A DNA stretch of 5,756 nucleotides from a bacterium Ga0077546. Its GTDB lineage: Bacteria > Cyanobacteriota > Vampirovibrionia > Obscuribacterales > Obscuribacteraceae. A program made the position numbers and the translations under genes. The notes under the pieces are model-generated. The model saw only the letters and a program-made list of their open reading frames with translations, had not been told where the DNA came from and ran no database searches. Positions within the stretch are counted from its first letter, which is position 1. The number at the start of each line of letters is the position of its first letter. Location: the NCBI GenBank assembly GCA_001464165.1, contig LNEX01000475.1:1-5756 (forward strand). Direction: 5' to 3'. Of the stretch, positions 1 through 5,656 are shown in pieces.

Positions 1-75
1 CGACATCTACGTTGGCAGCTCTTTCATTTTCTCAATGGCTATAGGACGCATATTCTCTCAGTTCGCACGGCGCTG

Positions 76-98
76 CTTACTTACTTACTTACTTACTT
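76..98. repeat. Tetranucleotide repeat (CTTA)5 plus CTT over a stop codon
   Basis: Five exact copies of CTTA (76-95) are followed by a partial copy. On the minus strand this reads TAAG repeated, and the first TAA met by the ribosome, at 95-93, is the stop of the 683-residue gene. The rest lies in its 3' untranslated region. Because the first unit after Lys always gives TAA, changes in copy number should not alter the protein. Confidence 0.9.
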
Positions 99-2144
99 GC
101 CCCCAAGAGCGCGATATAAAGCATCAAAGGCTTCTGAGACTTGTTCGTTTTTAGCTGGATAACTTGAGATCTTTCCGTCTTCCCCAAACAAAAAGGCTCC
201 TGACCATTTAGCTGAAACATCTCCATGAAAGTATCTAATGAGCCAATCTCCAGATTTTTCCCCAGATTTTTCTAGGTTCGCTTGGGCAATGATATCACTG
301 AAGCTGTCGATGAGGGTTAATCGAGAGGGTCTACCATTTGTCCAAACAGTTTGCGTGTCGAAAGCTTCGCCTGCAAGCTCGTAGCTGCCTTGACTGGGGA
401 GATCCGCAATCAAATCAACACCAAATCCATTGGCGATACTTTCCAGTGCTGCTCTGTCAGTCAAATTACCGGGCTTCTTAACTCCAGCAGTTAAAGAACC
501 GGGCACTGAGAGCATATCTGTTCCTGCTGTCTTTTCTAGAACAAGATTGCCAAATTTGTCGTAGGCTATTGTTTCACCTCTAACACCAAATTTTCTTTCC
601 ATTGCTCTTAGTTGTCTTGCAGAGAGGCTTTGCCCTGGCCGCAAACCATATTGTTTTATTATTGCCGTCTCTAGGTTGGCTCCGATTAATACTGCCTCTT
701 TCCCTGCTTCAGTTTTGCCAGGAATGAAACTTTCTCTAATCGCAAAAACCCTGCGGGATAAAGGCAAGTTTGAATCGTTGTGAGCGTCATGTATAAGCGA
801 GGTAAAACCCTTGGAAGTAAGGAGCTGATCAATTCTTTGTGCGGCCGTAAGGGCGTCGGCAGGGGTAGTGGAGTACAAGGTGAAGGATCTGCTTTTTGAT
901 TTGAACCATGATTCGGAGTCCATCGGGTCAATTGTCTTAAACCCTTTAATTGTCTTTTTCAATACAGGATCGTTATACAGCTCCGGTATCAATGCTGCCT
1001 GGAGTCTTTGTGATTCGGGCATATCTTTGGCATTAACGCCAACTTTTACTATTGATTCAGTGCTTCCTCGTTCAGTGTAGAAACAATCACCATTCTTAAA
1101 AGTTCCATAGCGCCAAACACCATTTTTTTTGTCTTTTAAATTAAAGTCTTCACCATCTATTGTAAGTTCTCTATCTTTTCCAACCGCCTTCACTTCCATC
1201 GAGTATTGCATGATAGTGTTTGGCTCGATGTCTGAATTGCTTAAGTCAGTGCCTGGCCGAATTGGGTCGTGGCTTCTCATGCCTGGTATTGAACTTTCCG
1301 ATGAAGCCTGACTGATGCTAGCAGCTCTACGAAAGCTTAGAGCGGAAGCGCCTAGACCTATACCAGCCGAGAGCATGGCAGACGTTGCTACTTCTTGAGT
1401 AGTAGCAAATTTACCGGTTTGCATGTATGAGTAGGCCTGCGCGCTTCCTGCACCAAGGGCACCATTGAACCCGGTTTCAACACCTAAAGATAACAACCGT
1501 GAACCGGTCAATCCAAGCGATGGAGCTGAATGTTGAAATAGTTTTGCTACCCGCGTGCCTTGTGCACCAAGTACGGCAGAGCCGCTGCCTAGAAGTGCTT
1601 CGCCACCGCGAGCAAGAAAGAATGAAGAACCGCCAAGATTTTTCTGCGTAGGGGTCAGTAGCCCTCCCTGAATTGCACCAGCCGTGCCAAAGGCAACCGT
1701 CTCAGAGAGGGCTGCCGAGCCGAGAATTTTAGAGCCGAGTGGGACAGCCCGCTTGGCCGCAAGAGCCAGAGCAATGAAAGTAACACTAGTGCCGATCATC
1801 TTTCCGACATTGCCTGAAATAGAAGAGTCGATTTTAGTTTGATTACCCAACTGAATGGCTTTGAAATCTGTACCAACAGATTTATTTGCAAATTGGGTAA
1901 GGCCGTTTATAGGGTTGAGAGCTAATCCTGAGACAATTCCTTCTACCAAAAGTTTTGGTTGTTCTACTAGCTGTGACTGAGTTTGCGATTTAACTTGCGG
2001 TGAATCGCTCAATGTGTCTTGAAGCAGTCGTTTTGAGGAAGTATAGTCAGGTGAAAGTGTGGATTCCGAGCTAAGTGCTTCGTTGATACCACCCTCGCTA
2101 GGCAAATTTGCTGAATGTTTGAATTGTGGGCTGTCGAGAGGCAT
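93..2144 (-). CDS. Large hypothetical protein with Ala/Gly-rich hydrophobic middle region
   Basis: I do not recognise a named family in this 683-residue protein, so its function is unknown. Residues 1-60 are polar and rich in Ser, Gln and Pro, probably disordered. Residues about 66-270 are strongly rich in Ala, Gly, Leu and Ser with repeated small-residue helices (for example VTFIALALAAKRAV near 121-134), which could associate with or insert into membrane. There is no classical N-terminal signal peptide. Residues about 310-683 are mixed alpha/beta in composition and look like a soluble domain; an ordered stretch lies at 340-475 and a charged linker (EKSGEKSG) at 625-632. The ATG at 2142-2144 is used because the frame is open from it and the translation is uninterrupted; only a weak TTGGA precedes it. 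The gene is divergent from the methyltransferase and appears monocistronic within the window. A hydrophobic segment ahead of a soluble C-terminal domain is seen in some secreted or polymorphic effector proteins, but that is only an analogy. The ORF is very probably real; the function is open. Confidence 0.85.
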   Translation of the reverse strand: MPLDSPQFKHSANLPSEGGINEALSSESTLSPDYTSSKRLLQDTLSDSPQVKSQTQSQLVEQPKLLVEGIVSGLALNPINGLTQFANKSVGTDFKAIQLGNQTKIDSSISGNVGKMIGTSVTFIALALAAKRAVPLGSKILGSAALSETVAFGTAGAIQGGLLTPTQKNLGGSSFFLARGGEALLGSGSAVLGAQGTRVAKLFQHSAPSLGLTGSRLLSLGVETGFNGALGAGSAQAYSYMQTGKFATTQEVATSAMLSAGIGLGASALSFRRAASISQASSESSIPGMRSHDPIRPGTDLSNSDIEPNTIMQYSMEVKAVGKDRELTIDGEDFNLKDKKNGVWRYGTFKNGDCFYTERGSTESIVKVGVNAKDMPESQRLQAALIPELYNDPVLKKTIKGFKTIDPMDSESWFKSKSRSFTLYSTTPADALTAAQRIDQLLTSKGFTSLIHDAHNDSNLPLSRRVFAIRESFIPGKTEAGKEAVLIGANLETAIIKQYGLRPGQSLSARQLRAMERKFGVRGETIAYDKFGNLVLEKTAGTDMLSVPGSLTAGVKKPGNLTDRAALESIANGFGVDLIADLPSQGSYELAGEAFDTQTVWTNGRPSRLTLIDSFSDIIAQANLEKSGEKSGDWLIRYFHGDVSAKWSGAFLFGEDGKISSYPAKNEQVSEAFDALYRALGGK
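250..273. repeat. 12-bp tandem duplication inside the large hypothetical gene
   Basis: CCAGATTTTTCC is followed directly by CCAGATTTTTCT, a two-copy, 12-base, in-frame duplication. On the coding (minus) strand it gives the repeated tetrapeptide EKSG-EKSG at residues 625-632, a charged linker near the C-terminus. Confidence 0.85.
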
Positions 2145-2180
2145 TTCGAAAATCCAAGGTAAGGTGGGAATGACAAGAAA

Positions 2181-2204
2181 TTTATAGCGTCAGCTTTGTG
2201 TCAA
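2181..2204 (-). promoter_or_regulatory. Possible promoter elements upstream of the large hypothetical gene
   Basis: On the minus strand a perfect TTGACA (2204-2199) lies upstream of TATAAA (2186-2181), about 36 bases before the ATG. The gap between them is only 12 bases, against the usual 16-18, so the two boxes may not work as a pair. This is a weak candidate for the start region of the minus-strand transcript. Confidence 0.25.
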
Positions 2205-2282
2205 TTCCATTTCCTGGCAGATAGTAGATTGTTACCTGTTTAGCATGTGCGTTTAGGTTTCTTGAACTCCTTGGAGCTTAAA

Positions 2283-2311
2283 TCGCCACTGTCCGAGATT
2301 GGCGCTATGTA
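2283..2311 (+). promoter_or_regulatory. Weak promoter candidate and small inverted repeat before the methyltransferase
   Basis: TCGCCA (2283-2288) and TATGTA (2306-2311) each match four of six sigma-70-type consensus bases and are 17 bases apart. The same stretch holds a 5-bp inverted repeat, CGCCA (2284-2288) and TGGCG (2300-2304), which could be an operator. Both signals are near what chance would give, so confidence is low. Confidence 0.2.
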
Positions 2312-2347
2312 ATTGTCACAGCGCTTCGCTTAAGCTGAGTTTATCTT

Positions 2348-2355
2348 GAGAGGAG
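2348..2355 (+). promoter_or_regulatory. Strong Shine-Dalgarno site of the methyltransferase gene
   Basis: GAGAGGAG ends six bases before the ATG at 2362. This is a near-ideal ribosome binding site and fixes the methyltransferase start. Confidence 0.8.
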
Positions 2356-2361
2356 CAGGCC

Positions 2362-3288
2362 ATGCAGTCCCAAAATTCAGATATTTCATCGTTCGGCGAG
2401 TTCCCACTATCAGTCGATTCTAATACGATTGAGTGTTTTGAACCTCATGAGCACGGACACGCTGCAAGTTGCAATGCCGCTGAGCTGTCAGTTGCGCCGG
2501 TCTACAGCCTTGAACCATTCCCGCTGCAACGGCCAAGCGATGCTGAACTCAAGCAAATGGTTGTAGACTACTACGACGAGCTCTGCAGCAGTAGCGAAAC
2601 TATCGCTCTTGGCGCTACACAATATACAAGTTACATGAGCATGATGGACGAATGTGTAATGCAGGTCGTTAGCAGTTGTGCAAAAATCAAACCGCTGAAT
2701 ATTCTTTCTATTGGTGCGGGCTCTGGGACGCGCGAAGAAATAGTACAAACTCATTTTAAAAGCTCAATCTGTAACCTTATAGTCAACGATGCTTCAATGA
2801 GAATGTGTATTAAGGCTGCTCTAAAGGGTTTTGATATCATGCCCGGCTTCTTCCAAGATCTAAATATCAAGCAACAGATTATTGGCTTTGACCTCGTTAT
2901 GGCTTTAGACTGCACCGAAAACCTAAGTAGTTCTGATGAACTAGGAAAGTTCTTTCGCAATATTTCGATGTCTTTGACGCATAATGGCTTAGTTATGATT
3001 GACTTCTTCAATATGAATGAACTAGACGGCTGGGGCAGTCAAATTAGTCAAATCTACAGAGACGAAAGTCTTGGCGCTCGCGGATTTGAAATGGGTGAGT
3101 ATTTTTATCGGCGTAAAGGCATAGAACAAGTTGGTTATGCCAGATATTTCCCTCGTGAAGAGATTTTCGAACAAATAGAACAGAACAAGTTAAAGGTCGC
3201 TGCAATTGAATATTTCGACCAGAAAACTGGCACCCTAACTGAAGAACAGAATGCCAGCAGTTTCATTATGCTATTGCAAAAGCAATAA
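2362..3288 (+). CDS. Class I SAM-dependent methyltransferase
   Basis: This 308-residue cytoplasmic protein probably transfers a methyl group from S-adenosylmethionine; the acceptor cannot be told from sequence. The SAM-binding motif I is clear as LNILSIGAGSG at residues 112-122. The post-I acidic position follows in LIVND (Asp143), then FDLVMALDCTENL (176-188) in the motif IV region and LTHNGLVMIDFFN (205-217) matching the strand-5 turn of the Rossmann fold. Residues 226-308 form the C-terminal part, which usually shapes the substrate pocket. Residues 1-55 are a polar extension not needed for the fold, with a His/Cys cluster (HEHGHAASC, 29-37). The start is supported by the GAGAGGAG site. The gene stands alone, divergent from the large hypothetical gene and convergent with the stress-protein gene, so context gives no substrate. 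The fold assignment is firm; methylation of a small molecule, protein or RNA are all possible. Confidence 0.85.
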   Translation: MQSQNSDISSFGEFPLSVDSNTIECFEPHEHGHAASCNAAELSVAPVYSLEPFPLQRPSDAELKQMVVDYYDELCSSSETIALGATQYTSYMSMMDECVMQVVSSCAKIKPLNILSIGAGSGTREEIVQTHFKSSICNLIVNDASMRMCIKAALKGFDIMPGFFQDLNIKQQIIGFDLVMALDCTENLSSSDELGKFFRNISMSLTHNGLVMIDFFNMNELDGWGSQISQIYRDESLGARGFEMGEYFYRRKGIEQVGYARYFPREEIFEQIEQNKLKVAAIEYFDQKTGTLTEEQNASSFIMLLQKQ

Positions 3289-3556
3289 CTAGCCTGTAGA
3301 GCTGCAGCTTATTAGGAAAGCAGCATGGCCCTGTAATATTATTTTGCCTTGATTCCGATCCGTCAAAATGTACCGATGATTAGATGTGGTTGGATTTACT
3401 AGGGAATTGGAGCACAGCGGTCTTTGCTAGTTCTTCTTTCGTACTTTCTTGTCTTTTGATGACTGCCTGCGAGAGCGGTGCTACCGTACTATTCTCATGA
3501 GAGTAGCCGTCTCTGTTGCTGCTAGGATAGAGACCTTCTCAGTGGACCTTGCGCAA
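3289..3556. other. Convergent intergenic spacer with inverted repeats
   Basis: This 268-base stretch lies between two convergent genes and holds no supported ORF. It includes the 10-bp perfect palindrome AGCTGCAGCT (3300-3309), whose GCTGC can also pair with GCAGC at 3320-3324, and the palindromes TAATATTA (3334-3341) and TTGCGCAA (3549-3556). The last directly follows the stress-protein stop on the minus strand. Transcripts of both genes must end here, but I see no hairpin followed immediately by a clean T run. Bases 3421-3458 are pyrimidine-rich. Confidence 0.6.
3480..3534. repeat. Two neighbouring hairpins in the convergent spacer
   Basis: GCTAC (3480-3484) pairs with GTAGC (3503-3507). 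Within the same stretch CTATTCTCATGAGAGTAG (3489-3506) is an 18-base near-palindrome with a single G-T pair. Directly after it, GTCTCT (3509-3514) pairs exactly with AGAGAC (3529-3534) around a 14-base loop. They lie downstream of both convergent genes and could act as a shared transcript-end structure. No T run follows on either strand, so they are not typical intrinsic terminators. Confidence 0.4.
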
Positions 3557-4537
3557 TTAAAACCCAGCTGGCATCGAATGCACCGATGAAACACTGCTGC
3601 CTGATCCGCTATTACTGCCAGCAAAGCTGAGTTCTCCTGCCGAGGCTACTTTGTCGAATGCTCCTGTGTGCTTAAATGATTTATCGCTGCCAGCAATACC
3701 GCGAACAATTGCCACTGCACAAGGTGCGTTATGAGCAACTGATTGGCTGACGCTACCCAAAATTAATTTCTTGAAGCCAGCATGGCCGTGAGAGCCCATT
3801 ACAATTAAATCTGTAGAATAGCTCTTAGCCACTTCGATTATTGTTTGTTGCGGTTCTCCCCTGACAATTTCTGTCAAAATATTGCCGCTTCTAAAATGTT
3901 TTGAGAGCTCCTGAGCACGATTGTTCAGGCTGTGGTGCACTTGTTCTAAATCAGTAGCTTCTTCAACAACAGCTAATACAATTAATTTCGTATCGTTAGG
4001 CCACCTAAAGTTAGAGAGCCAGCGAACGGCTGCAACCGAAAACACGGAATTGTCAATTGGTAAAAGAATGTTTTTGAATGAAGGTGATTCGTCTTGCGCA
4101 AAGGAGCACGGCGCCTTGGCCACAATCACTGGGCACGGTGCCGTGTTGAGAACTTCTTGCGAAACACTTCCAATTAAAAGGCGCTCTAGCGTACTTTTAC
4201 AGTTCGATCCAAGAACAACTAGGTCGGCATTGGACTGTTTGGCCAGTTCCATGATCACTGTTTTAGGATCACCATGTCGAGCAAAAAATGACACTGTGCA
4301 ATGCTTCAGTAAGTTACGTAGCTCGCAAGCTAAGTCTTCCATTTCTTCGTGGTAAATAGTTTTTTCTGTCTTTTGCCTTTGATCATTTTTGAAAATTACT
4401 GTGTTTTCTAATTCTAAGCTTGATGGGAAAACAGTAACTAAAGCAATCTCAGTGCCTTCGTACCAATTCATTTTGACGAGCGCATCTATTGTTGCTTGTG
4501 AACTTGGTTTATTGTCGATTGCTACAAGCACTTTCAT
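3557..4537 (-). CDS. Tandem-domain universal stress protein (UspA family)
   Basis: This 326-residue cytoplasmic protein has two UspA folds in a row. Domain 1 spans about 1-140: it opens with MKVLVAIDN (Asp8) and ends APCPVIVAK. Domain 2 spans about 154-279: it opens with FKNILLPIDNS (Asp162) and ends APCAVAIVR. Members bind ATP through G-x2-G-x9-G-S/T. Domain 2 has this intact (Gly248, Gly251, Gly261, Ser262). In domain 1 the second Gly is replaced by Cys113 (GSNC, then Gly123-Ser124), so nucleotide binding there may be weakened. Residues 280-326 are a Ser/Gly-rich, probably disordered tail (GSNSGSGSSVSS near 307-318) beyond the usual end of a tandem UspA. Such proteins help cells survive starvation, oxidative or energy stress, often through ATP-dependent signalling; the specific role here is unknown. 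The start at 4537 matches the canonical UspA N-terminus, although no good Shine-Dalgarno precedes it. It is monocistronic and converges on the methyltransferase gene. Confidence 0.93.
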   Translation of the reverse strand: MKVLVAIDNKPSSQATIDALVKMNWYEGTEIALVTVFPSSLELENTVIFKNDQRQKTEKTIYHEEMEDLACELRNLLKHCTVSFFARHGDPKTVIMELAKQSNADLVVLGSNCKSTLERLLIGSVSQEVLNTAPCPVIVAKAPCSFAQDESPSFKNILLPIDNSVFSVAAVRWLSNFRWPNDTKLIVLAVVEEATDLEQVHHSLNNRAQELSKHFRSGNILTEIVRGEPQQTIIEVAKSYSTDLIVMGSHGHAGFKKLILGSVSQSVAHNAPCAVAIVRGIAGSDKSFKHTGAFDKVASAGELSFAGSNSGSGSSVSSVHSMPAGF

Positions 4538-4823
4538 CTGTCTTGTCTATCTCACTGCTCCTGGGTCAATCTTCCAGCACTTTAACTGCTTCTATGTTTC
4601 ATTTCCATATTCAAACCACTTTAGGTAAAGTTGAGTGCCTTTTTGTAAATGTTGTTAACTGTTTTGGTATCAGTTTTTATACAAGTTGCTGGTGCAAACT
4701 TTTACTAAGCCTGAGTAATTTCAAAGATTTGCGCGAGCTTCATTAGTAAGAGTTGTGTAGATTTTGCATTTCTCATTGGTCTGTGCCGACTAATTTTATC
4801 CTCTCTGAACGTGTTCAAATTTA

Positions 4824-4895
4824 GAAAGGGTGAGCTAGAGCTTTCACTCGGTTCTACCCACGTAGCCCGTTGCTTGTAACCGAGGGCTTCCGAGT
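4824..4895. other. Structured intergenic segment with alternative hairpins
   Basis: CTCGGTT (4847-4853) pairs perfectly with AACCGAG (4878-4884) and encloses a second hairpin, CTAC-CCAC-GTAG (4854-4865). The overlapping ACTCGG (4846-4851) can instead pair with CCGAGT (4890-4895), so two folds compete. Upstream, GAAAG (4824-4828) pairs with CTTTC (4841-4845). GCTTGTAA occurs twice, at 4872-4879 and 4897-4904. The segment is visibly richer in GC than its surroundings. It could be a small RNA or part of a long leader of the downstream small ORF; no tRNA or known riboswitch pattern is visible. Confidence 0.35.
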
Positions 4896-4922
4896 CGCTT
4901 GTAATGAGTTTTCTCTAACTGG

Positions 4923-4987
4923 TAGGAATTAAGCATAAACATCTACCTCTTTTCATTAAGGCGCAAGTCAAAAAGGCATAATTCCTA
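4923..4987. repeat. 9-bp inverted repeat with nested stem
   Basis: TAGGAATTA (4923-4931) is the exact reverse complement of TAATTCCTA (4979-4987). Inside it, CCTCTTT (4946-4952) can pair with AAAAAGG (4970-4976) with one mismatch, giving a two-tier hairpin. GCATAA also occurs directly repeated at 4933-4938 and 4976-4981. It lies about 115 bases upstream of the small ORF. It may be a regulator-binding dyad, a leader RNA element or the trace of a small mobile repeat. Confidence 0.5.
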
Positions 4988-5092
4988 ACTATCTCAATAT
5001 TCACAGATATTCTTAGGCACATCTTGGTGTCAATACTGTGTTTGACTTCACCTCAATGAAGATTTAGATGCTGTCAAATTGTTTGGAAAATT

Positions 5093-5096
5093 GGAG
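5093..5096 (+). promoter_or_regulatory. Shine-Dalgarno site of the small ORF
   Basis: GGAG lies five bases before the ATG at 5102 in an otherwise AT-rich stretch. It is the main support for translation of the 69-residue ORF. Confidence 0.55.
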
Positions 5097-5101
5097 TAAC
5101 T

Positions 5102-5311
5102 ATGAAAACTATAGAAACTCTGGTGATACCGGAAACAATTCCGTGGCTTCGTAATGACCTCATTGAAGAGGCTTTTGAAGGACAACCCGCTGGCTATGCT
5201 GGCTATTTTCTTGCTCTGTCTCCAGTGGTTGTTAAAAGCGACCTCGGCAGTTGTTTAGGTCCGAATACTAAACCGGACCGAGCTATTGTTCCGCCTGATG
5301 GACCTAACTAG
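5102..5311 (+). CDS. Small hypothetical protein, 69 residues
   Basis: I do not recognise this protein. The ATG is preceded by GGAG at five bases, and a probable intrinsic terminator lies about 80 bases after the stop, so the unit looks like a short monocistronic gene. The product is acidic, about nine Asp/Glu against five Lys/Arg. Its N-terminal half (1-28) could form a helix (TIPWLRNDLIEEAFEG near 12-27). A Gly/Tyr/Ala stretch follows at 28-36 (GQPAGYAGY), then a short hydrophobic run FLALSPVVV. The tail from 49 on is rich in Gly, Pro, Asp and Asn, has the only Cys (Cys51) and ends VPPDGPN. There is no signal peptide or full membrane segment. A helical acidic N-terminus with a Gly/Pro/Cys tail is also how some ribosomally made peptide precursors look, but no modifying enzyme is next to it. 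It could equally be a small orphan protein or the surviving start of a longer gene. Confidence 0.55.
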   Translation: MKTIETLVIPETIPWLRNDLIEEAFEGQPAGYAGYFLALSPVVVKSDLGSCLGPNTKPDRAIVPPDGPN

Positions 5312-5393
5312 ATTGAGAGTTCTCGCCTAATTGTTCTTGCTAGCTAGATTCTTCGTCGAATTTCGCTCAAGTTAGAAGAGTTCATTTCGCAGA

Positions 5394-5441
5394 GTAGAAG
5401 GTGTTGGCACCGCCTGTGGTGGCAGCTTCTGCTTTTTTTTT
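5394..5441 (+). terminator. Probable intrinsic terminator after the small ORF
   Basis: GTAGAAG (5394-5400) pairs with CTTCTGC (5426-5432), seven pairs with one G-T. An inner stem, CCGCC (5410-5414) with GGTGG (5418-5422), closes a short TGT loop. Nine T residues follow immediately (5433-5441). This hairpin plus T run is the usual Rho-independent layout for plus-strand transcripts and would end the small-ORF transcript before the cupin remnant. Confidence 0.6.
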
Positions 5442-5452
5442 CTTTGAATTAG

Positions 5453-5656
5453 TGTCAGCCCGGCTTTCACATTACCTTTGACCCAGCTGTAGGAATCGGA
5501 CACAGTGTTCTGTCGGGAACCGCCGACTTTCGCTTACACGTTGCGGTTTTAAAACCAGATAAAAGAGTCGCAGCCCATGTTCATTCCGAGGGCGCTGAAC
5601 TGTACATAAATCTTGTAGGTGATCGTTTAATTGTTCCTGACTATTCCTTAGACTAG
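5453..5656 (+). pseudogene. Cupin-domain remnant, no start codon and no motif 2
   Basis: The frame is open for 67 codons between TAG at 5450-5452 and TAG at 5654-5656. It contains a full cupin motif 1 spacing, H-x-H-x4-E-x6-G, in AAHVHSEGAELYINLVGD. The leading Gly of the motif is Asp here (KPDKRVAAHVH). The two His and the Glu are the metal ligands of active cupins. There is no ATG, GTG or TTG in the frame; an intact protein would need CTG or a start lost upstream. Translation stops about ten residues after motif 1, before motif 2 (P-x-G-x2-H), so the beta-barrel is incomplete. It is preceded by a terminator and has no ribosome binding site. I read it as a broken piece of a small metal-binding cupin protein. 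Its original role (isomerase, dioxygenase or sugar-binding regulator) cannot be told. Confidence 0.5.

Larger units (their letters stand above)
4538..5101. other. 564-base divergent intergenic region, no convincing gene
   Basis: This stretch separates the stress-protein gene from the small ORF and must carry both promoters. The left part (4600-4800) is AT-rich, with no frame that has a ribosome binding site and protein-like composition. TGAAC-GT-GTTCA (4806-4817) is a small dyad. It differs from the Gram-positive LexA box (GAAC-N4-GTTC) in spacing, so I do not call it one. Two structured segments, 4824-4895 and 4923-4987, are listed separately. A TTGACT (5042-5047) sits 54 bases before the small ORF, but the -10 at matching distance (TAGATG, 5065-5070) is poor. 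Confidence 0.5.

Noticed and set aside
2..154. Plus-strand open frame entering from the left edge (reads DIYVGSSFIFSMAIG and ends at TAG 152-154)
   Set aside because: It has a membrane-like look but runs through the tetranucleotide repeat and about 60 bases antisense to the 683-residue gene. Without upstream sequence it cannot be supported.
868..1311. Plus-strand open frames of 60-70 codons
   Set aside because: They lie antisense to the well supported 683-residue gene, lack ribosome binding sites and have no recognisable protein character.
2488..3011. Minus-strand open frames of 86-88 codons inside the methyltransferase gene
   Set aside because: They are shadows of a gene with clear SAM-binding motifs on the other strand.
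3497..3589. 30-codon plus-strand ORF beginning MRVAVSVAARIE
   Set aside because: It has no ribosome binding site, overlaps the hairpins and the end of the stress-protein gene antisense, and is too short to judge.
3921..4746. Plus-strand open frames antisense to and upstream of the stress-protein gene
   Set aside because: The coding strand has two clear UspA domains, and the parts reaching into the AT-rich spacer have no ribosome binding site or family resemblance.
4806..4817. LexA/SOS box (TGAAC-GT-GTTCA)
   Set aside because: The half-sites match, but the central gap is two bases rather than the four of the GAAC-N4-GTTC box.
4824..4900. tRNA or tRNA-like gene
   Set aside because: GGTTCTACCC hints at a T-arm, but no D-arm, anticodon arm or acceptor stem can be assembled on either strand.
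5102..5656. Small ORF and cupin remnant as one protein read through TAG codons
   Set aside because: They share a frame, and the stops at 5309, 5345, 5450 and 5654 are all TAG. However, the stretch between contains a terminator hairpin with a T9 run and translates to non-protein-like sequence, so the shared frame is probably chance.
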